Source: Gulosibacter sediminis (GTDB lineage Bacteria; Actinomycetota; Actinomycetes; Actinomycetales; Microbacteriaceae). From it: a DNA stretch of 6,000 nt. Both the position numbers and the translations under genes were made by a program. The stretch spans positions 202,643 to 208,642 of the forward strand of contig NZ_JACXJG010000010.1 in NCBI RefSeq assembly GCF_014904065.1. The letters run 5' to 3'. The notes beneath the pieces are model-generated. The model searched no databases and had not been told where the DNA came from. It was given only the letters and a program-made list of their open reading frames with translations. Numbering within the stretch: the first letter of the stretch is position 1; each line of letters starts with the position of its first letter. Positions 1 through 5,583 of the stretch are shown here, one piece after another.

Positions 1-408
1 TTCGAGGGAGCGTTCGTGCACGGCGGCGCGGCTGAGGCGGCGGTCGTGGGTGGTGATTGCGGTGGCGAGCTCGGCGCCGATCGTGCGCGCGGGGTCGAGC
101 GAGCCGAGCGCATCCTGCAGCACGAGCCCGACGCGACGGCCGCGCAGGCGCTGCCAGCCGGCCTCGCGCAGCTCGAGCAGATCGGTGTCGCCGAGCCGCA
201 GCCGCTCGGCCGTGACGCGCGCGTCGGGCGCCGACGAGGTGACGAGCCCGAGCAAGGCCTTTGCGGTGAGCGACTTGCCCGAGCCCGACGCGCCGATGAG
301 GCCGAGCGCCTCGCCGGGCGCGATGCGCAGGTCGATTCCTCGCACGACCTCGCGGGCGTCGGTGCCGCGGCCGAAGCCGATGCGCAGGCCCTGAACTTCG
401 AGCGTCAT
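1..408 (-). CDS. ABC importer ATP-binding protein, DppD/OppD-like (partial, C-terminus outside window)
   Basis: The first 136 codons of a cytoplasmic ABC ATPase are visible; the rest lies beyond position 1. Seen: an N-terminal beta strand starting MTLEVQGLRI, the segment VVRGIDLRIAPGEALGLIG, a Walker A motif GASGSGKS at residues 39-46 (nucleotide-binding Lys45) and a Q-loop at LVLQDALGSLDP (Gln98). The Q-loop followed by S-LDP is typical of oligopeptide/dipeptide/nickel importer ATPases. The start is the ATG at 408-406, preceded by AGGAGG (414-419) with 5 nt spacing. The signature motif, Walker B and H-loop lie outside, so it cannot be told whether this is a single DppD or a fused DppD-DppF protein. 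By family it would hydrolyse ATP to drive the two permeases encoded just upstream. The start overlaps the stop of a 24-codon ORF by ATGA. The substrate cannot be read from this part. Confidence 0.93.
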   Translation of the reverse strand, partial: MTLEVQGLRIGFGRGTDAREVVRGIDLRIAPGEALGLIGASGSGKSLTAKALLGLVTSSAPDARVTAERLRLGDTDLLELREAGWQRLRGRRVGLVLQDALGSLDPARTIGAELATAITTHDRRLSRAAVHERSLE

Positions 409-514
409 CGCGGCCTCCTCGACTCGGCCTCGACACACCGGCCAAAGCGGCGCAGCGGGCCCTGAACTTGAAGCGTCATCGCGATCTCCTCGCCTCGGCC
501 TCGACAAATCGGCC
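369..514. repeat. 71-bp imperfect tandem duplication spanning a permease/ATPase gene junction
   Basis: Two copies, 369-443 and 440-514, are offset by 71 bp. GGCC stands at 369-372, at the shared boundary 440-443 and at 511-514, suggesting microhomology-bounded duplication. Across 390-443 versus 461-514 I count 7 mismatches in 54 positions; the left 21 bases are more diverged. Each copy carries, on the minus strand, the permease C-terminal codons, a purine-rich Shine-Dalgarno, an ATGA stop/start overlap and the first ATPase codons. Because 71 is not a multiple of 3, the extra start opens a different frame from the ATPase. Confidence 0.85.
405..479 (-). CDS. 24-codon coupling ORF created by a tandem duplication
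   Basis: This small ORF starts at the ATG at 479-477, inside the DppC-like stop region (ATGA overlap), and ends at TGA 407-405, inside the ATPase start (another ATGA). Its first residues, MTLQVQG, match the ATPase start MTLEVQG. Its last residues, VEAESRRPR, match the permease C-terminus VEAEARRSR. It is therefore a chimera of a copied ATPase beginning and a copied permease end. It has its own Shine-Dalgarno, AGGAG at 486-490, 6 nt before the ATG. The peptide itself is unlikely to have an enzymatic role. Inference: ribosomes finishing DppC could restart here, then restart again at the ATPase, making it a relay or an attenuating step. Whether it is translated is not known; it may simply be a duplication scar that remains tolerated because coupling is intact. 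Confidence 0.5.
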   Translation of the reverse strand: MTLQVQGPLRRFGRCVEAESRRPR

Positions 515-1339
515 GAGCAGCGTGCCGGTGACGGCGACGAGCGCGATCGCGGCGCCAGGGAACACCGACATCCACCAGCCACCGGCGGGCAGATACGTCG
601 CTCCGGCGTTGAGCATGGCGCCCCACTCGGCGCTCGGCGGGGGATCGCCGAGGCCCAAGTAGCTCAGCGCGGCAGCCCAGACGACGGCCTGGCCGATGCC
701 GAGTGTCGCGAGCGCAAACAGCGGCGCGAACGCGTTCGGTAGCACGGTGTGCCACAGCCGCCAGCCCCAGCTTCGTCCGAGAATCCGGTCGGCGTCGACG
801 TAGCCCGACTCGCGCACGCGCAGCAGCTGCGAGCGGAGCATCCGGGCATAGCCGGGCGCGGTCGCGAGGCCGACGGCGATCGTCGCGGGCACGACGCCGG
901 GCCCGGTGAGCGAGAGCAGCAGCAGCGCGAGCAGGATGCCCGGCAGCGCGTAGAGCGTCTCGACGAGCCGCGTCGAGAGCCAGTCGCCGACGCGACCGCC
1001 GAACGCCGCGACAAGCGCGAGGAGGGTGCCGAGTGCGAGGCCAATCACGGTCGCGACGACGCCGATCGTGAGCGAGCGGGCCGCGCCGTGCACAACGCGG
1101 GTATAGATGTCGCGACCCGACTCGTCGGTGCCGAACGGATGCGCGAGGCTCGGGGCCTGATACGCCTGCGCCGGGTCGATGTCGAGCGGGCTGCCCGGCG
1201 CGAGCAGCTGCGGCGCGAGGGCCGCGACGACGTACCAGGCGACGACGATGAGGCAGAGCAGAATGCCGGCGCGCATACCGCGGCCGGATGCACGCAGCCG
1301 CTGGGCGGGCAGCGACGCGGTGATCGGTGGCACGGTCAT
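476..1339 (-). CDS. ABC importer inner permease, DppC/OppC-like
   Basis: A 287-residue integral membrane subunit of a peptide/nickel-type importer (OppC_N plus BPD_transp_1 family features). Seen: a first membrane segment near residues 23-43; HPFGTDESGRDIYTRVVHGA at 67-86, the characteristic DppC/OppC periplasmic-loop motif; further hydrophobic segments around 91-113, 130-162 and 205-225; a cytoplasmic EAA-type loop at about 180-202 (YVDADRILG...HTVLPN), where the usual E-A-A reads D-A-D; SYLGLG with EWGAML at 226-242; and a last segment around 256-276. The start is the ATG at 1339-1337, which overlaps the upstream permease stop (ATGA) and has AAGGAGG at 1347-1353, so translation is coupled. 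The C-terminus VEAEARRSR has been copied downstream by the 71-bp duplication. By family it forms a heterodimeric pore with the DppB-like protein and binds the ATPase. Substrate undetermined. Confidence 0.94.
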   Translation of the reverse strand: MTVPPITASLPAQRLRASGRGMRAGILLCLIVVAWYVVAALAPQLLAPGSPLDIDPAQAYQAPSLAHPFGTDESGRDIYTRVVHGAARSLTIGVVATVIGLALGTLLALVAAFGGRVGDWLSTRLVETLYALPGILLALLLLSLTGPGVVPATIAVGLATAPGYARMLRSQLLRVRESGYVDADRILGRSWGWRLWHTVLPNAFAPLFALATLGIGQAVVWAAALSYLGLGDPPPSAEWGAMLNAGATYLPAGGWWMSVFPGAAIALVAVTGTLLGRFVEAEARRSR

Positions 1340-2340
1340 GCGCGGGCCTCCTTCGCCGGCGGCAACACGGCTCGCTCGAGCACGTCGGTGGCGAGCGTCA
1401 CGACGACATAGGCGACCGCGACGACGATGAGCACGCCCTGCACCATTGGCACGTCGCGCGCGAGCACCGCGTCGACGAGCGCGCGGCCGAGACCGGGGCG
1501 CGCGAAGAGCTGCTCGACGACAACGGCACCCGACACGAGCGAGCCGAAGGCCCAGCCGGTGAGGCCGATCGCGGGTACCGCCGCGCGCCGCAGCAGGTGG
1601 CGCAAAAACACGCCGGCCCGGGTCTCGCCGCGGGCCCGCGCCGCGAGCACGTAGGGCTCCTCGAGCGTCGCCACCAGGGCATCCCGCATGACCTGCGCGA
1701 GGTAGCCGCCGAGCGGCAGCGCGAGCGTGAGGGCGGGCACGATGAGGCCGCCGAAGCCGGGGCCCGAGATCGCGACCGGCAGGCCCAGGCCGGTGGCGAG
1801 CAACGAAATAAGGAGCGCGCCGAGCCAGAAGTGGGGGAGCGCCGAGGCGATGATGCCGATGAAGTCGGCGGCGAGCGCCGAGCCGCGGCCGCCGCGCACC
1901 GACCACCAGGCGAGGCCGAGCGCGAAGACCCAGCCGAGCACGAGCGCGAGCGACGCGAGGGCGAGGGTGCCGGGCACGAGCTGGCCGACGATGTCGGCGA
2001 CGTCGCGGTGCAACCGGTAGCTCTCGCCGAGGTCGCCGCGCAGCAGCTGGCCGAGGTAGTGCAGGTACTGCTGCCCGAGCGGCAGGTCGAGGCCGAAGTC
2101 GGCGCGCGCCTGCGCGATCGCCTCCTCGGACGCGTTCGAGCCGGGGCCGCCGAGAATCGCGGTGACCGGGTCGCCGGGCACGGCGCGCACCGCGAAGAAC
2201 GTGAAGGTGACGACCGCCCAGACGACGACCGCGGCCGCGACGAGCCGGCCGGCGACCCGCAGGCCGAGGCGCCGCCACGAACGCCCCGTCGGCGGCACCC
2301 GGGTGGGCGCCGCCGACGGGGCGGCGGTGGTGACGGTCAC
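1336..2340 (-). CDS. ABC importer inner permease, DppB/OppB-like
   Basis: A 334-residue membrane permease of the peptide/nickel family. Seen: a first membrane segment at about 33-52 ending in the family motif VRAVPGDPV (51-59); a long extracytoplasmic loop with DFGLDLPLGQQYLHYLGQLL (81-100) and GDLGESYR (102-109), both typical of DppB; hydrophobic segments near 122-146, 157-182, 197-215, 260-278 and 299-320; an EAA-like loop at EEPYVLAARARG...HLLRRAAVP (227-256); and ARDVPMVQGVLI (294-305) before the last segment. The chosen start is GTG at 2340-2338, 3 nt after the binding-protein stop. It has no obvious Shine-Dalgarno, so it probably depends on translational coupling. This gives about 30 residues before the first membrane segment, longer than many DppB proteins. 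A GTG at codon 15 is an alternative but also lacks a ribosome-binding site. A strong inverted repeat occupies codons 6-20. It pairs with the DppC-like protein. Confidence 0.93.
   Translation of the reverse strand: MTVTTAAPSAAPTRVPPTGRSWRRLGLRVAGRLVAAAVVVWAVVTFTFFAVRAVPGDPVTAILGGPGSNASEEAIAQARADFGLDLPLGQQYLHYLGQLLRGDLGESYRLHRDVADIVGQLVPGTLALASLALVLGWVFALGLAWWSVRGGRGSALAADFIGIIASALPHFWLGALLISLLATGLGLPVAISGPGFGGLIVPALTLALPLGGYLAQVMRDALVATLEEPYVLAARARGETRAGVFLRHLLRRAAVPAIGLTGWAFGSLVSGAVVVEQLFARPGLGRALVDAVLARDVPMVQGVLIVVAVAYVVVTLATDVLERAVLPPAKEARA
2282..2323. other. perfect 15-bp inverted repeat (stem-loop) at the 5' end of the DppB-like gene
   Basis: Arms CGCCCCGTCGGCGGC (2282-2296) and GCCGCCGACGGGGCG (2309-2323) are perfectly complementary around a 12-nt loop. 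The element lies 17 bases inside the permease reading frame, just downstream of the binding-protein gene. No T-run follows on either strand, so it does not look like a standard intrinsic terminator. Inference: in mRNA it could stabilise the upstream binding-protein message or limit permease translation, the usual way that binding protein is made in excess over membrane subunits. Confidence 0.7.
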
Positions 2341-2343
2341 GAG

Positions 2344-3981
2344 CTACGAGGCGATGACGACGTTCGTGAACGTGACGAGGTTGAGCGACGGGTCGAGGCG
2401 GAAGCCCTGCACCGCGTCGCGGTAGGCGAACTGCACCGTCTGGTCGTAGAGCGGCACGACGTAGTAGTTCGCGACGAGGTACGCCTGCACCTGCGCGTAG
2501 AGCTCGGCGCGGGCGGTTTCATCGGTCGTCGAGCCGGCTTCGTCGAGCATTGCGTCGATGTCGGGGTCGGCGAGTCCGGTGTTGTTCGCATGGTAGCCAC
2601 TCGGCGCGGGGGTGTTGCCGTCGGAGTGGTACACGATGCGCAGCACGTCGGCCGACGACTTCGAGTACGGCGCGATGATCGCGTCGAAGTCCCACTCGCC
2701 GCTCGCGGCGTACCAAGAAGAGATGTCGAGCTGTTCGATCTGCACGTCGAAGCCGATCTTCGCGGCCGACGCGGCGATCTGCTCGACGAGCGAGACCTCG
2801 GCCGGAATCGACTGGTTTGTCGAGAGCGGGAAGCTGACGGTGAGCGGTTCGCCGTCCTTGAGGCGAATGCCATCGTCGTTGCGCTCGGTGTAGCCGGCCT
2901 CGTCGAGCAGCTCGTTCGCCCGGTCGGGGTCGGCCGCGAGCACGGCCGAGAAGTCGGTGCCGTCGTACGACTCGACCGCCTCGGGCAGCGCCGACGAGAG
3001 CGGCGAGTAGGCGCGGTCGAGCGTGCCGAAGTAGAGCGACTCGACGGCCGCATCGATGTCGGTCGACACCGCGAACGCCTCGCGCACCTTCGGGTCGTCG
3101 AACGGCGCGCGGGTCGAGTTGAGCTCGATGCGCGCGGTCGTGCCGGGGCGCGCCGCGACGACGGTTTCGTAGCCCGCCTCGTCGCTGAGCTGGCTCAGGG
3201 TGTCGGGCTGCACCTGGTCGATCACGTCGACTTGGCCCGCCTGCAGGGCGGCGGCGCGGGTCGCGGCGTCGGGGATGAACCGCCACTCGAGGCGCTCGAG
3301 GCGCGAGCCCTCGTCGGGCAGAATCTCGCCCGGCATGTTCGCCTGGTGCGTCTCGTTGCGCACGAGCGTCACCTGGTTCTGGCGCTCCCACGAGTCGACC
3401 TTGAAGTAGCCGGTGCCGATCGGGTCCTCGCAGTTCGCGTCCTGCCCGCGCTCGAGGCCGGCGGGCGACATGATCGCGAGCCAGGTCTGGGCGAGGGATG
3501 CGGTGAGCGCCGAGTCGGGGGTGTTGAGGCGGAACTCGACGGTCGAGTCGTCGGTCGCGACGATCTCGTCGACCTTCGCGAGGGCGAGGATGCCCGTCGA
3601 CGAGGCCGTGTCGGGGTCGCGCACGTGCTCCATGTTCGCCACCACGGCATCCGCGTCGAACGGCGTGCCGTCGGAGAACTCGATGCCCTGCTTCAGCGGC
3701 ACCGTGAGCGTGAGGCCGTCGTCGCTCAGCGAGGACGACTCGGCGAGCCAGGGCACGATGTCGCCGTTATCGTCGCGGGCGAAGAGCGACTCGAGCACCT
3801 GGTGGCCAAGCTCGGCCTGAGGCCAGTTGCCGCCGACGTGTGGGTCGAGGCAATCGGGCTCCGACTGGCCGGTCGCGTAGACAAGGGTGGTGGTAGCGGC
3901 TTGTGCGGAGCAGGCGGCGAGGGGCGCAAGAAGCGCGAGACCCGTAGCCACGGCGAGCGCACGCCGAAGAGGAGCAGGCAT
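2344..3981 (-). CDS. ABC transporter solute-binding lipoprotein, SBP_bac_5 (DppA/OppA/NikA-like) family
   Basis: A 545-residue extracytoplasmic substrate-binding protein. The signal peptide MPAPLRRALAVATGLALLAPL ends in lipobox LAAC with lipidated Cys24, anchoring it to the membrane's outer face. Mature-protein features match the family: LDPH and LESLFARDDNGDIVPWLAES (63-82), LTLTVPLKQGIEFSDGTPFDADAVV (90-114), IGTGYFKVDSWER from about 188, and a C-terminal NYYVVPLYD. Two further cysteines, Cys44 and Cys184, could form a disulfide (inference). The start is the ATG at 3981-3979, the only one giving a proper signal peptide. GGGAG lies only 2 nt before it, too close for a normal Shine-Dalgarno, whereas a -10-like TAGGCT sits 7 nt upstream, suggesting leaderless translation. 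It is the first gene of the tight transporter set. The ligand is probably a peptide, but nickel, sugar oligomers or opines are possible in this family and cannot be decided here. Confidence 0.95.
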   Translation of the reverse strand: MPAPLRRALAVATGLALLAPLAACSAQAATTTLVYATGQSEPDCLDPHVGGNWPQAELGHQVLESLFARDDNGDIVPWLAESSSLSDDGLTLTVPLKQGIEFSDGTPFDADAVVANMEHVRDPDTASSTGILALAKVDEIVATDDSTVEFRLNTPDSALTASLAQTWLAIMSPAGLERGQDANCEDPIGTGYFKVDSWERQNQVTLVRNETHQANMPGEILPDEGSRLERLEWRFIPDAATRAAALQAGQVDVIDQVQPDTLSQLSDEAGYETVVAARPGTTARIELNSTRAPFDDPKVREAFAVSTDIDAAVESLYFGTLDRAYSPLSSALPEAVESYDGTDFSAVLAADPDRANELLDEAGYTERNDDGIRLKDGEPLTVSFPLSTNQSIPAEVSLVEQIAASAAKIGFDVQIEQLDISSWYAASGEWDFDAIIAPYSKSSADVLRIVYHSDGNTPAPSGYHANNTGLADPDIDAMLDEAGSTTDETARAELYAQVQAYLVANYYVVPLYDQTVQFAYRDAVQGFRLDPSLNLVTFTNVVIAS

Positions 3982-3988
3982 AGCTCCC

Positions 3989-4017
3989 AGCCTAGCTGTT
4001 TGTAGACCGTGTTTAGA
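3989..4017 (-). promoter_or_regulatory. predicted promoter of the solute-binding protein gene, leaderless arrangement
   Basis: On the minus strand the -10-like hexamer TAGGCT (3989-3994) fits the actinobacterial TAnnnT pattern and ends 7 nt before the ATG at 3981, so transcription would begin at or next to the start codon. A weak -35-like TCTAAA (4012-4017) lies 17 nt upstream. The -10 and its spacing are seen; activity is inferred. It means the transporter can be transcribed separately from the lipoprotein pair upstream. Confidence 0.5.
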
Positions 4018-4020
4018 AAC
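3998..4020. promoter_or_regulatory. imperfect 23-bp palindrome over the binding-protein promoter (candidate operator)
   Basis: The half-sites GTTTGTAGACC and, read on the other strand, GTTTCTAAACA pair at 8 of 11 positions around a central base (pattern GTTTnTAnAC). The dyad covers the spacer and the -35 position of the predicted promoter, where a bound repressor would block RNA polymerase. Size and form are compatible with a TetR-family operator, and a TetR gene lies about 1 kb away, but no second clear copy is seen in front of that regulator, so the link is only inferred. Confidence 0.35.
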
Positions 4021-4040
4021 GGCGGGTTGCGCGCAGAGCG

Positions 4041-4514
4041 TTAGAACCGGCAGTAGTCGACGAGGTCGTTGATGCGGTCTTCCACCGCATCCGCGCCGTC
4101 GGCGATCTGGTCGAACTCGAGCAGAATCGTGCCGTTGTCCATCACCCGCTCGATCGTGTCGACGAGGTCCTCGCCCTCGACCGCAACCTCGTTGAGCATC
4201 CCCTCGAGTTCGACGTCCTCGGCAACATTGCGGAGGTCCTTGATGTAGCCGATCGCGACGCGCATGCGGTCGAGCGTCGCGTACGGATCGTCGCCGAAGT
4301 TCTGCGCCGCCTCCGAGACGATCTGGTTCGCGTAGGCGAGATCGCTCTCGATGGTCGCGCACGAGACCGAGGTCGGCGCGGGGTGCGTGTTCGTCGGCAG
4401 AACGGTGCCGCCGTCGACGACGCCGGTGGGCGGTGAGACATTGCAGCCAACGAGCAGCGTGGCGGTCGCGGCGAGGGTGGCGACGACAGTGAGGGTGCGG
4501 CGAGACGAAATCAT
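4041..4514 (-). CDS. small helical lipoprotein, unknown function (paralogue of the upstream neighbour)
   Basis: A 157-residue predicted lipoprotein that I do not recognise as a named family. The signal peptide ends in lipobox LVGC (Cys24), followed by a Pro/Thr-rich linker of about 25 residues. The body begins at CATIESDL (Cys52) and is acidic and apparently all-helical, ending in DYCRF (Cys155). Cys52 and Cys155 bracket the domain and may form a disulfide. The pattern matches the protein encoded at 4529-4981 (CAxIxS(D/E)L, a DP turn, a central acidic xELE/DPEL region, a terminal DYC), so the two look like an old tandem duplicate pair. The start is the ATG at 4514-4512, with AGGGAGC at 4516-4522, only 14 nt after the previous stop, so they form an operon. 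It lies before the transporter, 59 nt from the binding-protein start. No function is claimed. Confidence 0.85.
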   Translation of the reverse strand: MISSRRTLTVVATLAATATLLVGCNVSPPTGVVDGGTVLPTNTHPAPTSVSCATIESDLAYANQIVSEAAQNFGDDPYATLDRMRVAIGYIKDLRNVAEDVELEGMLNEVAVEGEDLVDTIERVMDNGTILLEFDQIADGADAVEDRINDLVDYCRF

Positions 4515-4528
4515 TGCTCCCTATCTTC

Positions 4529-4981
4529 CTATGCCGCCGAGCCGCAGTAGTCGCTGACGGCGGTGACGGCGTCGCCAACCTCCTGCGCCTGCTGCTGCAG
4601 TTCGCCAAGATCGCTCAGCCCCGAGCCACTCGACACGCTCGACACGAGCTCGCCGATCGCGGTCTCGACCGCCTCCATGCGCGTGCGCAGCTCGGGATCG
4701 GTCGTGCTGTCGGTGAGCTGGGTGACGCGCTCGGAGAGCTGCTGGAGCTCAGCAATGAATCCCTGCGGGTCGGTCAGCGCCGACTCGGCCGCCGTGCTGA
4801 GGTCGGAGCCGATGCGCTCGAGCTCGCTGCCGATGTTCGCGCAGGTGATCTCGCTCGGAACCGCCTGCTGCGTCGTCTCGCGCTCGCCGCCCGACTCGGG
4901 GCCGACGGCGCCGCACGCCGTGAGGGCGAGGAGCGAGATGCCGACCGCGAGGCCGGTCAGCGCGCGGGAAACGCTGCGCAT
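4529..4981 (-). CDS. small helical lipoprotein, unknown function (first gene of the pair)
   Basis: A 150-residue predicted lipoprotein. The start is the ATG at 4981-4979, with GGAGGAAT at 4985-4992; longer in-frame extensions upstream lack this ribosome-binding site and would run into the divergent regulator. The signal peptide MRSVSRALTGLAVGISLLAL ends in lipobox LTAC (Cys23). After a short Ser/Glu-rich linker comes CANIGSEL (Cys47), then a Gln/Glu/Leu-rich, probably coiled-coil helical body (for example around residues 70-95 and 120-140), and DYCGSAA at the end (Cys146). The spacing between the two mature cysteines, about 100 residues, is nearly the same as in the downstream paralogue. It is transcribed divergently from the TetR-family gene, a layout that often means local control. 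The role is unknown: a cell-surface accessory or stress-related lipoprotein is possible, but nothing in the sequence fixes it. Confidence 0.86.
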   Translation of the reverse strand: MRSVSRALTGLAVGISLLALTACGAVGPESGGERETTQQAVPSEITCANIGSELERIGSDLSTAAESALTDPQGFIAELQQLSERVTQLTDSTTDPELRTRMEAVETAIGELVSSVSSGSGLSDLGELQQQAQEVGDAVTAVSDYCGSAA

Positions 4982-5054
4982 GGTATTCCTCCAAAAGTGA
5001 TGCTGGTGCGCCCGATAGCATCGCATACGAACACGAGAGAACACGGAGTCATGC
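4982..5054. promoter_or_regulatory. divergent intergenic region with candidate operator motifs
   Basis: These 73 bp separate the lipoprotein start (minus) from the TetR start (plus), so both promoters must lie here or overlap the genes. A TGC-TATCGG extended -10-like element for the minus strand (hexamer 5012-5017) overlaps TAGCAT (5016-5021) for the plus strand; neither has a convincing -35. GATGCT (4999-5004) and AGCATC (5017-5022) form a 6-bp inverted repeat with a 12-nt spacer. GAACACG occurs twice, 10 bp apart (5029-5035 and 5039-5045), the second copy next to the regulator's Shine-Dalgarno. These are weak candidates for autoregulatory binding. Confidence 0.4.
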
Positions 5055-5570
5055 ATGTCGCAGCGCAAGGGCCGCATCGGTCGTCCCGCGGCCTCGAGCC
5101 GCGTCACGCTCGAGGAGGCCGCGGGGGAACTCGCCCTCGAGCAGGGGTGGGACGCGATTTCAGTGAACGACATCGCGACGCGCGCCGGCGTAAGCCGCTC
5201 CTCGTTCTTTAACTACTTCACCGCGAAGTCTGACGTGCTCTGGTCGACCTTCGACGAGGCGGCGGACGCGGGCACCTCGCTCGTCGACGTCGTCGAGCGC
5301 CTGCAGGTCGCGGGCCCGCCGGCCGCGCTCACGCATGCCGAGGCGATGGGCGCGCAGAACGCCATCGCCGAGACGGCGCTGAGCCGCGCGCGCCGACTCG
5401 TGCGCCACATCGCACCGCACCCGCAGGACGCGGGCGAGCGCATCCGCGCCGAGATGGGCGCGCTTGGCGTCGTGCTCGTCGTCGTCGACTGGGCCGGCGA
5501 CGGCGTCGCCCGCGGCGCGCTCGCCGAGCGCATGGATGCGGTGCTCGGCACCCAGTGGCGCGGCGAGTAG
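5055..5570 (+). CDS. TetR/AcrR-family transcriptional regulator
   Basis: A 171-residue cytoplasmic DNA-binding protein. The N-terminal TetR domain is clear: RVTLEEAAGELALEQGWDAI (16-35), then the helix-turn-helix SVNDIATRAGVSRSSFFNYF (36-55), followed by the usual F-x-x-K-S/D-x-L segment TAKSDVLW. The C-terminal ligand-binding half is helical and short; at 171 residues the protein is at the small end of a family usually near 190-220. The start is the ATG at 5055, with GGAG at 5045-5048 and 6 nt spacing; an ATG at 5051 is in another frame. It is divergent from the lipoprotein pair, so by common arrangement it may repress that promoter and its own, and perhaps the transporter promoter at 3989-4017. 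The effector is unknown. Confidence 0.93.
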   Translation: MSQRKGRIGRPAASSRVTLEEAAGELALEQGWDAISVNDIATRAGVSRSSFFNYFTAKSDVLWSTFDEAADAGTSLVDVVERLQVAGPPAALTHAEAMGAQNAIAETALSRARRLVRHIAPHPQDAGERIRAEMGALGVVLVVVDWAGDGVARGALAERMDAVLGTQWRGE

Positions 5571-5583
5571 CGCGCGCGTCGGC

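Noticed and set aside
1340..2278. N-terminal extension of the DppC-like frame up to 2278
   Set aside because: The extension is Arg/Ala/Pro-rich and lies over the DppB-like gene. The proper start at 1339 has a strong AAGGAGG and ATGA coupling.
1327..4005. An 892-codon open frame on the plus strand, opposite the transporter genes
   Set aside because: It is antisense to three well-supported genes, its translation is Arg/Glu/Val-rich and low in complexity, and it has no family motif. Long antisense frames are expected in GC-rich DNA with biased third positions.
4021..4048. Possible terminator after the second lipoprotein (GGTT...AACC with an inner CGC-TCT-GCG)
   Set aside because: The stem is short and interrupted and no T-run follows, so it does not qualify as an intrinsic terminator.
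3982..4608. N-terminal extension of the solute-binding protein frame up to 4608
   Set aside because: It overlaps the lipoprotein gene and would bury the lipoprotein signal peptide that begins at 3981.
5050..5057. Perfect 8-bp palindrome CATGCATG at the TetR start
   Set aside because: Too short to stand out, and mainly the result of two ATG triplets near each other.
4982..5173. Upstream in-frame extension of the first lipoprotein to 5173
   Set aside because: The signal peptide starts at the ATG at 4981, which has a good ribosome-binding site; the extension runs into the TetR gene.
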